64,000 nucleotides of DNA from Arsenicitalea aurantiaca (GTDB lineage: Bacteria; Pseudomonadota; Alphaproteobacteria; Rhizobiales; Devosiaceae), in contig NZ_RZNJ01000002.1 in the NCBI RefSeq assembly GCF_003994485.1, forward strand, positions 185,255-249,254. Reading direction: 5' to 3'. Position 1 is the stretch's first letter. Each line of letters begins with the position of its first letter. A model generated the notes under the pieces. That model did not search any database and was not told the DNA's origin. It worked only from the letters and a program-made list of their open reading frames with translations. Positions 8,345-17,123 of this stretch are shown here, one piece after another. A program made the position numbers and the translations under genes.

Positions 8345-8423
8345 ATGTGGCGCCTTGTAAGCCGTCGCGCATGCCCCGATGCTGGCCCCGGGTATCGGGT
8401 CACTAGATGCGAGGGGGCGTCCG

Positions 8424-9446
8424 TTGAAATCCGTGCTGATCGTCACCGATGCGTGGAAGCCGCAGATCAACGGTGTCGTCCGCTCGCTCGAGCGCGTCAG
8501 CGAGGTGCTGGAAGCCGATGGGCTGAAGGTCCATTTCCTGACGCCGCTCGAATTCAACACCGTGCCCATGCCGGGCTATGGCGAAATCCGCCTCTCGATC
8601 ACCACGCGTCGGCGCGTCTTCGCGATGATCGACCGGCTTGCGCCCGACGCCATCCACATTGCAACCGAAGGCCCGCTTGGCTTCATCGCGCGCCGTTACT
8701 GCATGAAGCGGGGCGTGCCCTTCGCCACATCCTACCACACCCAGTTTCCAGAATATCTCCGCGCCCGCGTGCCGGTGCCGGTGCGCTTCACCTATGACTA
8801 TCTGCGCCGTTTTCACGAGCCGGCCCGATACTGTCTCGTGCCGACCCGCTCGATCGCCGAGAGGCTGGTTGCCCATGGCTTTCGCAATGTCGTGCTCTGG
8901 TCGCGCGGGGTCGACACGCACCTCTACGATCCGGCAAAGCGCAAGGAGACCCTGCCTGAGGGCGCCTGGCCACGGCCATGGTTTCTCTATGTCGGGCGGG
9001 TATCGGTCGAAAAGAACATCGAGGCCTTTCTTCGCCTCGACCTGCCGGGCACCAAGCTCGTCGTCGGCGAGGGGCCATCCCGCAAGACGCTGATGGCGCA
9101 CTATCCCCGTGCCGTCTTCACTGGCGCCCGGACTGGCGAGGCGCTCGCAACGCTCTATGCGAGCGCCGACTGCTTTGTCTTTCCCAGCCGCACGGACACC
9201 TTCGGCCTCGTGCTGCTCGAAGCCCTCGCTTCCGGCACGCCCGTGGCCGCCTATCCGGTGCCGGGGCCGCTGGATGTGGTCGGCAACTCGGGGGCGGGCG
9301 TCTTGAGCGAAGATCTCGGTGCTGCCGCGCGCGCTGCGCTTCAAATCCCGCGCGAATACTGCCGCCGCTATGCCGAGGGCTTCACCTGGGCCGAAAGCGC
9401 AGCCCAGTTCCGCCGCTATCTGCCGCAGATCAGCGTGAAGCCCTGA
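8424..9446 (+). CDS. GT4 family glycosyltransferase (mannosyl/glycolipid type)
   Basis: A 340-residue GT-B enzyme. The N-terminal domain has SVLIVTDAWKPQINGVVRSL and SYHTQFPEYL; the C-terminal nucleotide-sugar domain has VGRVSVEKNIEAFL, VGEGPSRKTL and FVFPSRTDTFGLVLLEALAS with the family Glu. It most resembles the MgtA/SQD2-like group, which moves mannose or sulfoquinovose onto glycerolipids, but the substrate is not fixed by sequence. TTG at 8424 is taken as the start since GAGGGGG lies 6 bases before it; an ATG at 8379 in the same frame has no ribosome site. Its 3' end overlaps by 17 bases that of the convergent GT1-type gene. Confidence 0.85.
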   Translation: MKSVLIVTDAWKPQINGVVRSLERVSEVLEADGLKVHFLTPLEFNTVPMPGYGEIRLSITTRRRVFAMIDRLAPDAIHIATEGPLGFIARRYCMKRGVPFATSYHTQFPEYLRARVPVPVRFTYDYLRRFHEPARYCLVPTRSIAERLVAHGFRNVVLWSRGVDTHLYDPAKRKETLPEGAWPRPWFLYVGRVSVEKNIEAFLRLDLPGTKLVVGEGPSRKTLMAHYPRAVFTGARTGEALATLYASADCFVFPSRTDTFGLVLLEALASGTPVAAYPVPGPLDVVGNSGAGVLSEDLGAAARAALQIPREYCRRYAEGFTWAESAAQFRRYLPQISVKP

Positions 9447-10713
9447 CCGGTCCCCGGCGACCTTCGGCGATGCGGGCTTCGATGATTTCAGCGGCGCGTG
9501 CGGGCCCGTTCTCGGCGTTGAGCTTTGCCGCGACCGCTGCGGCGGCCTTGGCGTAGTCGCCATTGGTCGAAAGATCTTCGAGCGCGCGCGCCAGCACCTC
9601 AGGCGTCAGCTTGCGGAGCCTTACCGGCTCCGGCCCGCACCCCAGCGCATGCACGCGTCGCCCCCAGAAGGGCTGGTCGACGGTCTGCGGCACGACGAAG
9701 GTCGGGCGCCCCAGATAGAGGCCGGCCGACGTCGTGCCGGCCCCGCCATGGTGGACCACTGCCGCCACATGGGCGAACAGCTTGTCGTGCGGGGCCTTTT
9801 CGATGGCGAAGATGTCGCCGGGCAGATGATCGGGATTGATGCCGCCCCAGCCCCGCGCCACCACCGCCCGACCACCCCAGAGTGCCACCGCCTCGCGCAG
9901 GATCTCGGTATTGCGCTCGGCACCGAACGGCATCGAACCGAAACCAATGTAAACGGGCCTGGGTCCCGCCGCGAGAAAGGCCTCAAATTCGGGGGAGGGG
10001 GCCCAGCCCGTCCTGTCCTCGAGCCGCCAGTAGCCGGTGATGATCGCGCTGTCGGGCCAGTCCGCGGGGCGGGGCGCGACATGAGCCGAGTAGCTGTAGA
10101 GCGTCGTCAGCGGCGAGCCGTCCGTGTCGCGGAAGAAGCCGCCATGCCGCCGGGGAGGCAGGCCCATCACCTCGCGCCGCAGACGGTTGCGCGGCAAATT
10201 GTAGTAGAGCTGCTGAACGCTCATCGCCCGATAGCTGAGCCGGTTGAAGAGGCTCCCCAGCGACGGCCCCGAATAGGCGCAGAGCGGAAATTCGCTCGTC
10301 GTGTTCAGCGGCTGCGGTGCCGCCATGATGGCGGGAATTCCGAGCGCCTCGGCGATGTCGACCCCGAAGCTCGTGTTCATGTTGAGCAGGAGCCCGTCCG
10401 CGCCCTGGCTCATCTCCCAGGCCGCGCGGGTCGCGGTATCGACGATGCGCTGGCCCTCGGCCAGCAGCGTCGGCGCGTTCAGCAGCGCGCTTCGAGACAT
10501 CGCATTCTGGAAGGAGGATTGGCTGATGAACTCCTGGATGTTGCTCCCGAGGCTGGCAAAGGCGATCCCGTAGCCTTTAACGAAATCGGCGAAATCGTCA
10601 GGCGCACCCAGCACCACCTCATGACCGCGCGCCTGCAGCTCGAGTGCCACCGCCACATAGGGCTGCACGTCGCCCTGCGTGCCGATAGTGGCCATCGCGA
10701 TCCGTCGTGCCAT
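9430..10713 (-). CDS. GT1/MGT-type glycosyltransferase
   Basis: A 427-residue UGT-like enzyme that transfers sugar from a nucleotide donor to a lipid or small hydrophobic acceptor. The opening RRIAMATIGTQGDVQPYVAV matches the sterol/macrolide glucosyltransferase group, and the donor-site signature HHGGAGTTSAGLYLGRPTFV followed by VPQTVDQPFWGRRV is clear. ATG at 10713 puts the Rossmann strand at the N-terminus; the frame extends further upstream to 10794 without support. It converges on the GT4 gene and is divergent from argC. The acceptor is unknown; carotenoid, sterol-like or glycolipid acceptors are all possible. Confidence 0.85.
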   Translation of the reverse strand: MARRIAMATIGTQGDVQPYVAVALELQARGHEVVLGAPDDFADFVKGYGIAFASLGSNIQEFISQSSFQNAMSRSALLNAPTLLAEGQRIVDTATRAAWEMSQGADGLLLNMNTSFGVDIAEALGIPAIMAAPQPLNTTSEFPLCAYSGPSLGSLFNRLSYRAMSVQQLYYNLPRNRLRREVMGLPPRRHGGFFRDTDGSPLTTLYSYSAHVAPRPADWPDSAIITGYWRLEDRTGWAPSPEFEAFLAAGPRPVYIGFGSMPFGAERNTEILREAVALWGGRAVVARGWGGINPDHLPGDIFAIEKAPHDKLFAHVAAVVHHGGAGTTSAGLYLGRPTFVVPQTVDQPFWGRRVHALGCGPEPVRLRKLTPEVLARALEDLSTNGDYAKAAAAVAAKLNAENGPARAAEIIEARIAEGRRGPVRASR

Positions 10714-10852
10714 GCTGACCTCGTGTTCCTCGGCCGCGCCATCGGAGCCGATGGGGCCATTTACAAGCGGAGGCACCGCAAGTAGAACGGCCATCCAACG
10801 CCCGCTTCCCTATCAAACCTCGTTCGACGAGGGCAAGAGTAGAGCAAGAGCC

Positions 10853-11905
10853 ATGCCCGCCAAGGTCAAAGCCGCACTGCTAGGCGCATCCGGATACACC
10901 GGTGCCGACCTGCTGCGTCTGGGCGTGCTTCATCCCGGCCTCGATTTTGTCGCGCTGACCGCCAACACCCATGCGGGCAAGCCGATGTCCTCGGTCTTCC
11001 CGCATCTTTCGAGCGCGAAACTGCCCGACCTCGTGACCAATGAGGCGGTCGAGTGGACCGATGTCGACGTCGTCTTCTGCGGCCTGCCCCATGGCGCGAG
11101 CCAGAAGATCATCGTGGAGATTCTCGAGGCCTCCCCGAAGACGCGCATCATCGACATGTCTGCCGACTATCGCCTGCGCGACGTCGAGACCTACGCCAAA
11201 TGGTACGGCGCGCCGCACGTTTCGCCCGAATGGCAGAAGAAGGCCGCCTATGGCCTTACAGAGCACAATCGCGATGCGATCCGTACCGCACCGATCATCG
11301 CCTGCCCGGGCTGCTATCCCACGGCCGTGCTCCTCGCCCTGCTACCGCTCGTCGGCGCCGGCGCGATCTCGACCGAGGACATGATCATCGATGCCAAGTC
11401 CGGTATCACCGGCGCGGGCAGGGGTCTCAAGCAGAACACGCTCTTTGCCGAAGCCGGCGAGAGCCTATCGCCCTATTCGATCGGTAGCCACCGGCATGGC
11501 CCCGAGATCGAGCAGGAGATCGGCAAGGCCGCCGGCGCCGAAGTCGTTGTCAACTTCACGCCCCACCTCATTCCGATGAGCCGTGGCGAACTCATCACCG
11601 CCCATGTCCGGCTCGGCTCGGCGAGGAACGCGGCCGAACTGCGCGATATTCTCGCTGCCGCCTATGCCGACGAGCCCTTCATCCGCATTGCCGGCAGGTC
11701 GGAAATGCCCGCGACCGGCCATGTGCGCGGTTCGAATCACGCGCTCATCAACGTCTTCGACGACCGCATCCCGGGCCGCGCCATCGTGGTCGGTGCGATC
11801 GACAATCTGGTCAAGGGCAGCGCCGGTCAGGCGATCCAGAACTTCAACGTGGCCTTCGGCTTTGCCGAAACGACGGCCCTCGAGGCTCTTCCGCTCTTCC
11901 CATAA
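10853..11905 (+). CDS. argC: N-acetyl-gamma-glutamyl-phosphate reductase
   Basis: A 350-residue cytosolic enzyme that reduces N-acetylglutamyl phosphate to the semialdehyde with NADPH, the third step of arginine synthesis. Seen are the nucleotide-binding start KAALLGASGYTGADLLRL, the central VVFCGLPHGASQ, the catalytic Cys in CPGCYPTAVL (second Cys, about residue 154), SGITGAGRGLKQNTLF and the histidine-rich IGSHRHGPEIEQEI. ATG at 10853 gives the usual N-terminus for the longer ArgC type. In many rhizobia argC follows rpsI directly; here two glycosyltransferase genes lie between them. Confidence 0.96.
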   Translation: MPAKVKAALLGASGYTGADLLRLGVLHPGLDFVALTANTHAGKPMSSVFPHLSSAKLPDLVTNEAVEWTDVDVVFCGLPHGASQKIIVEILEASPKTRIIDMSADYRLRDVETYAKWYGAPHVSPEWQKKAAYGLTEHNRDAIRTAPIIACPGCYPTAVLLALLPLVGAGAISTEDMIIDAKSGITGAGRGLKQNTLFAEAGESLSPYSIGSHRHGPEIEQEIGKAAGAEVVVNFTPHLIPMSRGELITAHVRLGSARNAAELRDILAAAYADEPFIRIAGRSEMPATGHVRGSNHALINVFDDRIPGRAIVVGAIDNLVKGSAGQAIQNFNVAFGFAETTALEALPLFP

Positions 11906-12080
11906 GCCGCAGCGCGGCCGGGAAGAGCGAAATCGGCAAGCCTCGGGCTCCAATGGGCCGTTAACCACTCCCAGACCATAATTCCGCGACATTCGCGGAT
12001 TGCTGTTCTCACCACCGGATGCGGCGAACGCCTGCATGCCGGCTTTTGAGGGTCCGCAAGTCGACCCGTCGAGGATCACG

Positions 12081-13295
12081 ATGACCGAAGACTTCCACCG
12101 CATTCGCCGTCTCCCGCCCTATGTGTTCGAGCACATCAACCCCATCAAGGCCAAGGCACGCGCCGCCGGGGTCGACATCATCGATCTGGGCATGGGCAAT
12201 CCGGACCTGCCGACGCCCGAGCACATCGTGGAAAAGCTCAAGGACACGGTGAAGAACCCGCGGACCCACCGCTATTCGTCTTCGCGCGGCATTCCCGGCC
12301 TGCGCAAGGCCCAGGCCTCCTATTACGGGCGCCGCTTCGGGGTGAAGCTCAACCCCGACACCCAGGTTGTGGCGACCCTCGGATCCAAGGAAGGCTTTGC
12401 CAACATGGCCCAGGCGATCACCGCGCCGGGCGATGTCGTGCTCTGCCCCAACCCGACCTACCCGATCCACGCCTTCGGCTTCATCATGTCGGGCGGCGTC
12501 GTGCGTTCCATGCCGGCCGATCCCAATGCCGATTTCATGCGTGCTCTCGACCGGGCGGTCCGGCACTCGATCCCCAAGCCGATCGCGCTCATCCTAAACT
12601 ACCCGGCCAACCCCACGGCCTATGTCGCGGACCTCGATTTCTACACCGAAGTGGTGAAGTACTGCCGGGCCAACGACATCTTCATCCTCTCCGATCTCGC
12701 CTATTCGGAGATCTATTTCGACGACAACCTGCCCCCCTCCGTGCTGCAGGTGCCCGGCGCCATGGACATCACGGTGGAGTTCACCTCCATGTCCAAGACC
12801 TATTCCATGCCCGGCTGGCGCGTCGGCTTCGCCGTCGGCAATGAGCGCCTGATCGCGGCGCTGACCCGGGTGAAGTCCTACCTCGACTATGGCGCCTTCA
12901 CCCCCATCCAGGTCGCCGCCGCCTCCGCGCTCAACGGGTCGGACGACGTGATCGAGGAGGTCCGCCAGATCTATCGTGTCCGGCGCGACATCATGGTCGA
13001 GAGTTTTGCGCGCTCGGGCTGGGCCATCCCGTCGCCTGCCGCCACAATGTTTGCATGGGCACCGATCCCGGATCAGTTCGCCCATCTCGGTTCGCTCGAA
13101 TTCGCCAAGCTCCTCATCCAGGAAACCGGCGTCGCCGTCGCTCCCGGTGTGGGCTTTGGCGAATATGGCGACCAGTATGTGCGTCTTGCGCTCGTCGAGA
13201 ACGAACAGCGCATCCGCCAGGCCGCGCGCAACATCAAGAAGTTCCTCTCGACGGGCGACCAGGGCAACGTGGTGCCGCTCGCCGCTGGTAAATAG
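12081..13295 (+). CDS. PLP aminotransferase (AlaC / LL-DAP aminotransferase-like)
   Basis: A 404-residue class I/II fold-type I aminotransferase. Landmarks: IIDLGMGNPDLPTPEHIVEK near the start, HRYSSSRGIPGLRKA, the PLP-contacting NYPANPTAYVADLDFY and LSDLAYSEIYFD, and the Schiff-base Lys in SMSKTYSMPGWRVGF. Close relatives are named LL-diaminopimelate aminotransferase in rhizobia or alanine-synthesising AlaC in E. coli; sequence alone does not separate the two. ATG at 12081 follows GAGG. It is upstream of homoserine dehydrogenase, the same order as in many Hyphomicrobiales, suggesting amino-acid synthesis, but a 355-base gap with repeats separates them. Confidence 0.88.
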   Translation: MTEDFHRIRRLPPYVFEHINPIKAKARAAGVDIIDLGMGNPDLPTPEHIVEKLKDTVKNPRTHRYSSSRGIPGLRKAQASYYGRRFGVKLNPDTQVVATLGSKEGFANMAQAITAPGDVVLCPNPTYPIHAFGFIMSGGVVRSMPADPNADFMRALDRAVRHSIPKPIALILNYPANPTAYVADLDFYTEVVKYCRANDIFILSDLAYSEIYFDDNLPPSVLQVPGAMDITVEFTSMSKTYSMPGWRVGFAVGNERLIAALTRVKSYLDYGAFTPIQVAAASALNGSDDVIEEVRQIYRVRRDIMVESFARSGWAIPSPAATMFAWAPIPDQFAHLGSLEFAKLLIQETGVAVAPGVGFGEYGDQYVRLALVENEQRIRQAARNIKKFLSTGDQGNVVPLAAGK

Positions 13296-13337
13296 TACTC
13301 AGACCGACTCGGCATCGGCGGATCGCAGACCCATCTC

Positions 13338-13380
13338 TCCCCACCGTCACCGCCGGGCTCGTCCCGGTGGTCCATGCCCC
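13338..13380. repeat. Short interspersed palindromic element, copy 1
   Basis: A 43-base unit in the 13296-13650 gap, 41 of 43 bases identical to the copy at 13499-13541. The core CCGGGCTCGTCCCGG is nearly self-complementary. It looks like the short palindromic intergenic elements spread through many alphaproteobacterial genomes. The rest of this 355-base gap has no convincing gene. Confidence 0.7.
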
Positions 13381-13390
13381 GCGCACTGGA

Positions 13391-13417
13391 TTGCCAGGAC
13401 AAGCCCGGCAATGACGA
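13391..13417. repeat. Related palindromic segment in opposite orientation
   Basis: A stretch around GCCAGGACAAGCCCGGCAA resembles the reverse complement of the core of the neighbouring 43-base repeats (CCGGGCTTGTCC). It is probably the other arm of the same larger element. Match judged by eye. Confidence 0.5.
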
Positions 13418-13498
13418 GGCTTTAGGGCATGGTGAGTTGTTCGGCGGTACGTGCCCTCGCTTCCCTTCGGCACTGCCAACCCCGTACAATCCGATCCC

Positions 13499-13541
13499 TC
13501 CCCACCGTCACCACCGGGCTTGTCCCGGTGGTCCATGCCCC
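13499..13541. repeat. Short interspersed palindromic element, copy 2
   Basis: Second 43-base copy, differing from copy 1 by two transitions (G to A and C to T) that both fall in the palindromic core. The spacing from copy 1 is 161 bases. It ends about 110 bases before homoserine dehydrogenase. Confidence 0.7.
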
Positions 13542-13650
13542 CCGCCGGGCTGCCGGAACCGTCCCGCCAACGAGGAAGACACGCGGGGCTGACCGACCCG
13601 AACTCAACTCCTATTGACGTGCAGGCGAATTCCTATAGAACCTCGCTGCC

Positions 13651-15159
13651 ATGAGCGACATTCAATCCTTCCGCCAGTCCGTCGAAGCCTTCATCAGCGC
13701 ACGTGGCTGGACCCCGACCCGGTTCGGCCGCACCATTGCGGGTGATCCCCTTTTCGTCTTCGACCTGCGCGAAGGCCGCGAGCCGCGCAGCGAAACGCGT
13801 GCCCGGATCAGCCGCGCGATGCAGGAGTTTTCCGAGCCGGTGGAACTGACCCCGCTGCGCATCGGCGTCGCCGGTCTCGGCAATGTCGGCGCAACCCTCG
13901 TGCGCATCCTGCAGAAGGACGGCGTCGAACTCACCCGCAAGCTCGGCCGGCAGATCGAAGTTACCGCAGTCTGCGCGCGCTCGCGTTCGCGCGACCGGAA
14001 GATCGACCTCTCGGGGGTGACCTGGTTCGACGATCCGGTTGCTCTCGCCAAGTCGGACGACATTGATCTCTTCGTCGAGCTCATCGGCGGCGAGGATGGT
14101 CCGGCGCTCGCTGCGGTGAAGGCTGCGCTCGAGATCGGGCGCCCAGTGGTCACGGCCAACAAGGCGCTGCTCGCCCGGCATGGTGTGGCGCTCGCGCGTC
14201 TTGCCGAGGAGGCCGGCACCCAGCTTGGCTTCGAGGCCGCCGTGGCGGGCGGCATCCCAGTCATCAAGACCCTTCGCGAAGGCCTGGGCAGCGCCAGCAT
14301 CGCGCGCGTCTACGGCATCATGAACGGCACCTGCAATTACATCCTGACCCGCATGGGCAATGAAGGCATCTCGTTTGCTGAATGCCTCAAGGACGCGCAG
14401 GCGCTGGGCTATGCCGAGGCGGATCCCACTTTCGATGTCGAAGGCTACGACACGGCGCACAAATTGGCCATTCTGGCCAGCCTCTGCTTTGGCTGCGAGA
14501 TCGCGCCCGACGAGATCTTCGTTGAAGGCATCACCCGCATCAGCCAGGCCGACATCAAGGTTGCCGGCGATCTCGGCTACAAGATCAAGCTTCTGGGCCT
14601 CGCCCGCCGATCTGCCGATGGCATCGAGCAGCGCGTTCACCCCACGCTCGTGCCCAAGAGCAGCGCCATCGCCGGGGTCGATGGCGTGCTGAACGCTGTC
14701 GCCCTTGAAACCGACCATGTCCATGAGCTGCTGCTGGCCGGTCCGGGGGCGGGCGGTCCGCCGACGGCATCTTCGGTCCTCTCCGATATCCTCGATATCG
14801 CCCGTGGCACCAAGGTGCCGCCGCTCGGTGTGCCGAGCGCCGAGCTCACGCCCTATGTGCAGGCGCCGATGCGTGAGCATGAGGGCGGCTACTACATCAG
14901 GCTCAACCTCAAGGACGTGCCCGGCGCGCTCGCGGCCATCGCGTCGCGCATGGGCGAGCGCGGCATCTCGCTCGAAAGCGTCATCCAGCGCCCGGACCTC
15001 CGCGTTACCGATCCTGCCGCCGACAACACCCAGACGCGCACCGTCGTGCTGCTGACCCAGTCGACGATGGAGGCGACCGTGCGCGAAACCCTGGCGCAGA
15101 TTGCGCTCGATGGCTTCATCGTCGGCGAGCCGCAGCTGATCCGCATCGAGACGCTCTGA
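13651..15159 (+). CDS. hom: Homoserine dehydrogenase with extra N-terminal domain
   Basis: A 502-residue enzyme that reduces aspartate semialdehyde to homoserine for threonine, methionine and isoleucine synthesis. The core starts near residue 71 with IGVAGLGNVGATLV (NAD(P) site) and includes TANKALLARHG, AAVAGGIPVIKTLREGL, NGTCNYILTRM and EADPTFDVEGYDTAHKLAIL; a C-terminal ACT domain (about 410-490) probably senses threonine. Unusually, about 60 residues precede the core and contain WTPTRFGRTIAGDPLFVFDL and REGREPRSE, a pattern I know from small stand-alone alphaproteobacterial HTH-like proteins. ATG at 13651 has no ribosome site; a shorter start at 13819 has none either. TATAGA at 13634-13639 could be a -10 box close to the ATG. 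Confidence 0.93.
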   Translation: MSDIQSFRQSVEAFISARGWTPTRFGRTIAGDPLFVFDLREGREPRSETRARISRAMQEFSEPVELTPLRIGVAGLGNVGATLVRILQKDGVELTRKLGRQIEVTAVCARSRSRDRKIDLSGVTWFDDPVALAKSDDIDLFVELIGGEDGPALAAVKAALEIGRPVVTANKALLARHGVALARLAEEAGTQLGFEAAVAGGIPVIKTLREGLGSASIARVYGIMNGTCNYILTRMGNEGISFAECLKDAQALGYAEADPTFDVEGYDTAHKLAILASLCFGCEIAPDEIFVEGITRISQADIKVAGDLGYKIKLLGLARRSADGIEQRVHPTLVPKSSAIAGVDGVLNAVALETDHVHELLLAGPGAGGPPTASSVLSDILDIARGTKVPPLGVPSAELTPYVQAPMREHEGGYYIRLNLKDVPGALAAIASRMGERGISLESVIQRPDLRVTDPAADNTQTRTVVLLTQSTMEATVRETLAQIALDGFIVGEPQLIRIETL

Positions 15160-15268
15160 TGGGGCAGCACGTCGGCGAACCGGCGTGCGGGGCGAAAGGA
15201 GCGGTCCGCTGCGGATAACCTGCATCGACCGCTCGACCGCGCCCGGCTTTTCCGCTTAGGTCGCGCCG

Positions 15269-17059
15269 ATGACCGAGCCGCAGCGCCCCTTCCTCAACGT
15301 CGCAAAATCCCTTTCCGGCCGCACCTGGGTGGACAGGCTCGATGGCGGTGGCGCGCGCATGGCCGCCGCCATCGCCCAGCGCTCGCAGATCTCGGAGATT
15401 CTCGCCCGCATCCTTGCTGGCCGGGGCGTCGGTCTCGACGAGGCGGAAGATTTCCTTCAGCCGACCGTAAGGGCGCTGATGCCCGACCCCTCGACGCTTT
15501 CGGGCATGGACGCGCTCGCCGAGCGCCTCGCTTCGGCAATCCTTAGGGGCGAACAGATCGCGCTCTTCGGCGACTACGACGTCGATGGCGCATCCTCATG
15601 CGCGCTGATGGTGAGATACCTCCGCCATTTCGGCCTCGTACCGCAGGTCCACATCCCGGACCGGATTTTCGAGGGGTATGGCCCTAACGTCGCGGCGATG
15701 GACACGCTCATCGCCGGGGGCGCCACGCTGATCGTCACACTCGACTGCGGCACGACGAGCGATGCTCCCATAGCCCATGCCCGCGCGAAGGGCTGCGACG
15801 TCCTCGTCATCGACCATCATCTGTCCGATCACGACCTGCCGCCGGCCAATGCGCTCGTCAACCCGAACAGGGCAGACGACATTTCCGGCCTCCAGTATCT
15901 CTGCGCGGCTGGCGTGGCCTTCATGGTCCTCGTGGCGGTCAACCGGCTGCTGCGAGGGCGGGTGCAGAGCCTGCCCGATCTCATGGCGCTCCTCGATCTC
16001 GTCGCCCTCGCCACGGTATGCGATGTGGTGCCACTGAAGGGGCTGAACCGCGCCTTCGTTCAACGCGGCCTCGAGGCGGCACGTTCGGGCCGAAATCCAG
16101 GCATCTCGGCCCTTGCGCTCGCTGCCCGCATCTCCGGGCCGCTGTCGTGCTATCACCTGGGCTTCCTCGTCGGTCCGCGCATCAATGCGGGCGGCCGCAT
16201 CGGTAATGCCGCCCTCGGCGCGCGGTTGCTTTCGCTCGAGGACGAGCACGAAGCCTTCGTCATCGCCGCCCAGCTCGACGCGCTCAATACCGAGCGCCAG
16301 CGGATCGAGGTCGAAGCGCTCGAAGAGGCCATGGCAGCCGCAGAAGCCGAGATCGGCGAGGGGGAGGGCCCGCCTGTCCTGGTTCTGGCATCAGCCAAAT
16401 GGCATCCGGGCATTGTCGGGCTCGTCGCCGCCCGCCTGCGCGAGCGCTTCGACCGGCCGGCCTTCGCCATTGCCCTCGGGCTCGATGGCACCGGCACCGG
16501 CTCTGGTCGCTCCATGCCCGGCGTCGATCTCGGGCGGGCCGTCATCGAGGCGGTGGAGACCGGGCTGATTGCCAAGGGCGGCGGCCACGCCATGGCTGCC
16601 GGCGTTACTGTCAGGCCCGGCGAGCTCAATGCCTTCCGCGCCCACGTCACCGACCGGCTCGCGCCGTCCATCGCGGCCGCCCGTGCCGCAACGGCGCTGC
16701 GTATCGATGCGGCGATGTCCGCCCGCGGCGCGACTGCCGATTTCGTCCGCGAGATCGAGCGCGCGGGGCCCTTCGGGTCCGGCAATTCGACCCCCGTCTT
16801 CGCCTTCCCCGCCCATCGCGCGCGCTTCGCCGAAATCGTGGGCGCCGGCGGGCATGTGCGCTTCCAGCTCACCGCCGAAGATGGCGCGCGTCTCAAGGCC
16901 ATCGCCTTTCGCGCCGCCGGCACGCCGCTGGGCGACGCCCTGCTCGGGAATGGCGCGGAGACACCGCTGCATTTTGCCGGCATGCTCGGGCTCGACCACT
17001 GGCAGGGCCGCGCCGAAGTGCAGTTCCGCCTGCAGGATCTGGCCCGGCCGGGAAACTAA
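15269..17059 (+). CDS. recJ: Single-stranded-DNA-specific exonuclease RecJ
   Basis: A 596-residue 5'-3' exonuclease used in RecF-pathway recombination and mismatch and base-excision repair. The DHH phosphoesterase motifs are intact: ALFGDYDVDGASSCALM (motif I), TLDCGTTSDAPI (motif II), VLVIDHHLSDHDLP (motif III) and LVALATVCDVVPL (motif IV). The DHHA1/OB part has SGRSMPGVDLGRAVIEA and GGGHAMAAGVTV, the SGRS and GGGHxxA signatures. In many rhizobia glpX lies between hom and recJ; here only 109 bases separate them and no glpX is present. ATG at 15269 gives a normal N-terminus. Confidence 0.96.
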   Translation: MTEPQRPFLNVAKSLSGRTWVDRLDGGGARMAAAIAQRSQISEILARILAGRGVGLDEAEDFLQPTVRALMPDPSTLSGMDALAERLASAILRGEQIALFGDYDVDGASSCALMVRYLRHFGLVPQVHIPDRIFEGYGPNVAAMDTLIAGGATLIVTLDCGTTSDAPIAHARAKGCDVLVIDHHLSDHDLPPANALVNPNRADDISGLQYLCAAGVAFMVLVAVNRLLRGRVQSLPDLMALLDLVALATVCDVVPLKGLNRAFVQRGLEAARSGRNPGISALALAARISGPLSCYHLGFLVGPRINAGGRIGNAALGARLLSLEDEHEAFVIAAQLDALNTERQRIEVEALEEAMAAAEAEIGEGEGPPVLVLASAKWHPGIVGLVAARLRERFDRPAFAIALGLDGTGTGSGRSMPGVDLGRAVIEAVETGLIAKGGGHAMAAGVTVRPGELNAFRAHVTDRLAPSIAAARAATALRIDAAMSARGATADFVREIERAGPFGSGNSTPVFAFPAHRARFAEIVGAGGHVRFQLTAEDGARLKAIAFRAAGTPLGDALLGNGAETPLHFAGMLGLDHWQGRAEVQFRLQDLARPGN

Positions 17060-17063
17060 GACC

Positions 17064-17093
17064 TGATCCATGACGTAGCTAAGCCCGTACTCC
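17064..17093 (+). promoter_or_regulatory. Predicted RpoE-type promoter of the FAD/DUF1365/cfa operon
   Basis: TGATCC (17064-17069), 18 bases, then TACTCC (17088-17093), 30 bases before the FAD oxidoreductase start. The -35 element and spacing equal the sigma-E consensus known from Rhodobacter sphaeroides (TGATCC-N18-TAAGA type); the -10 matches only partly. The same -35 and spacing occur upstream of rpoE at 22521-22550. Confidence 0.55.
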
Positions 17094-17123
17094 TCAAACA
17101 TTATCTGGAGCTATCGGGTCCTT

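Noticed and set aside
13338-13541. Possible CRISPR array
   Set aside because: Only two repeats 161 bases apart, with palindromic cores and no cas genes; interspersed elements explain it better.
13614-13639. Promoter TTGACG ... TATAGA before hom
   Set aside because: The hexamers are good but only 14 bases apart, shorter than a normal sigma-70 spacer; kept only as a comment on hom.
13296-13650. Small open frames of 60-140 residues in the gap before hom
   Set aside because: They run through the repeat copies on both strands, are rich in Pro, Arg and Gly, and have no ribosome sites.
13633-15225. A 530-residue minus-strand open frame
   Set aside because: Covers homoserine dehydrogenase on the other strand; it shows no recognisable domain.
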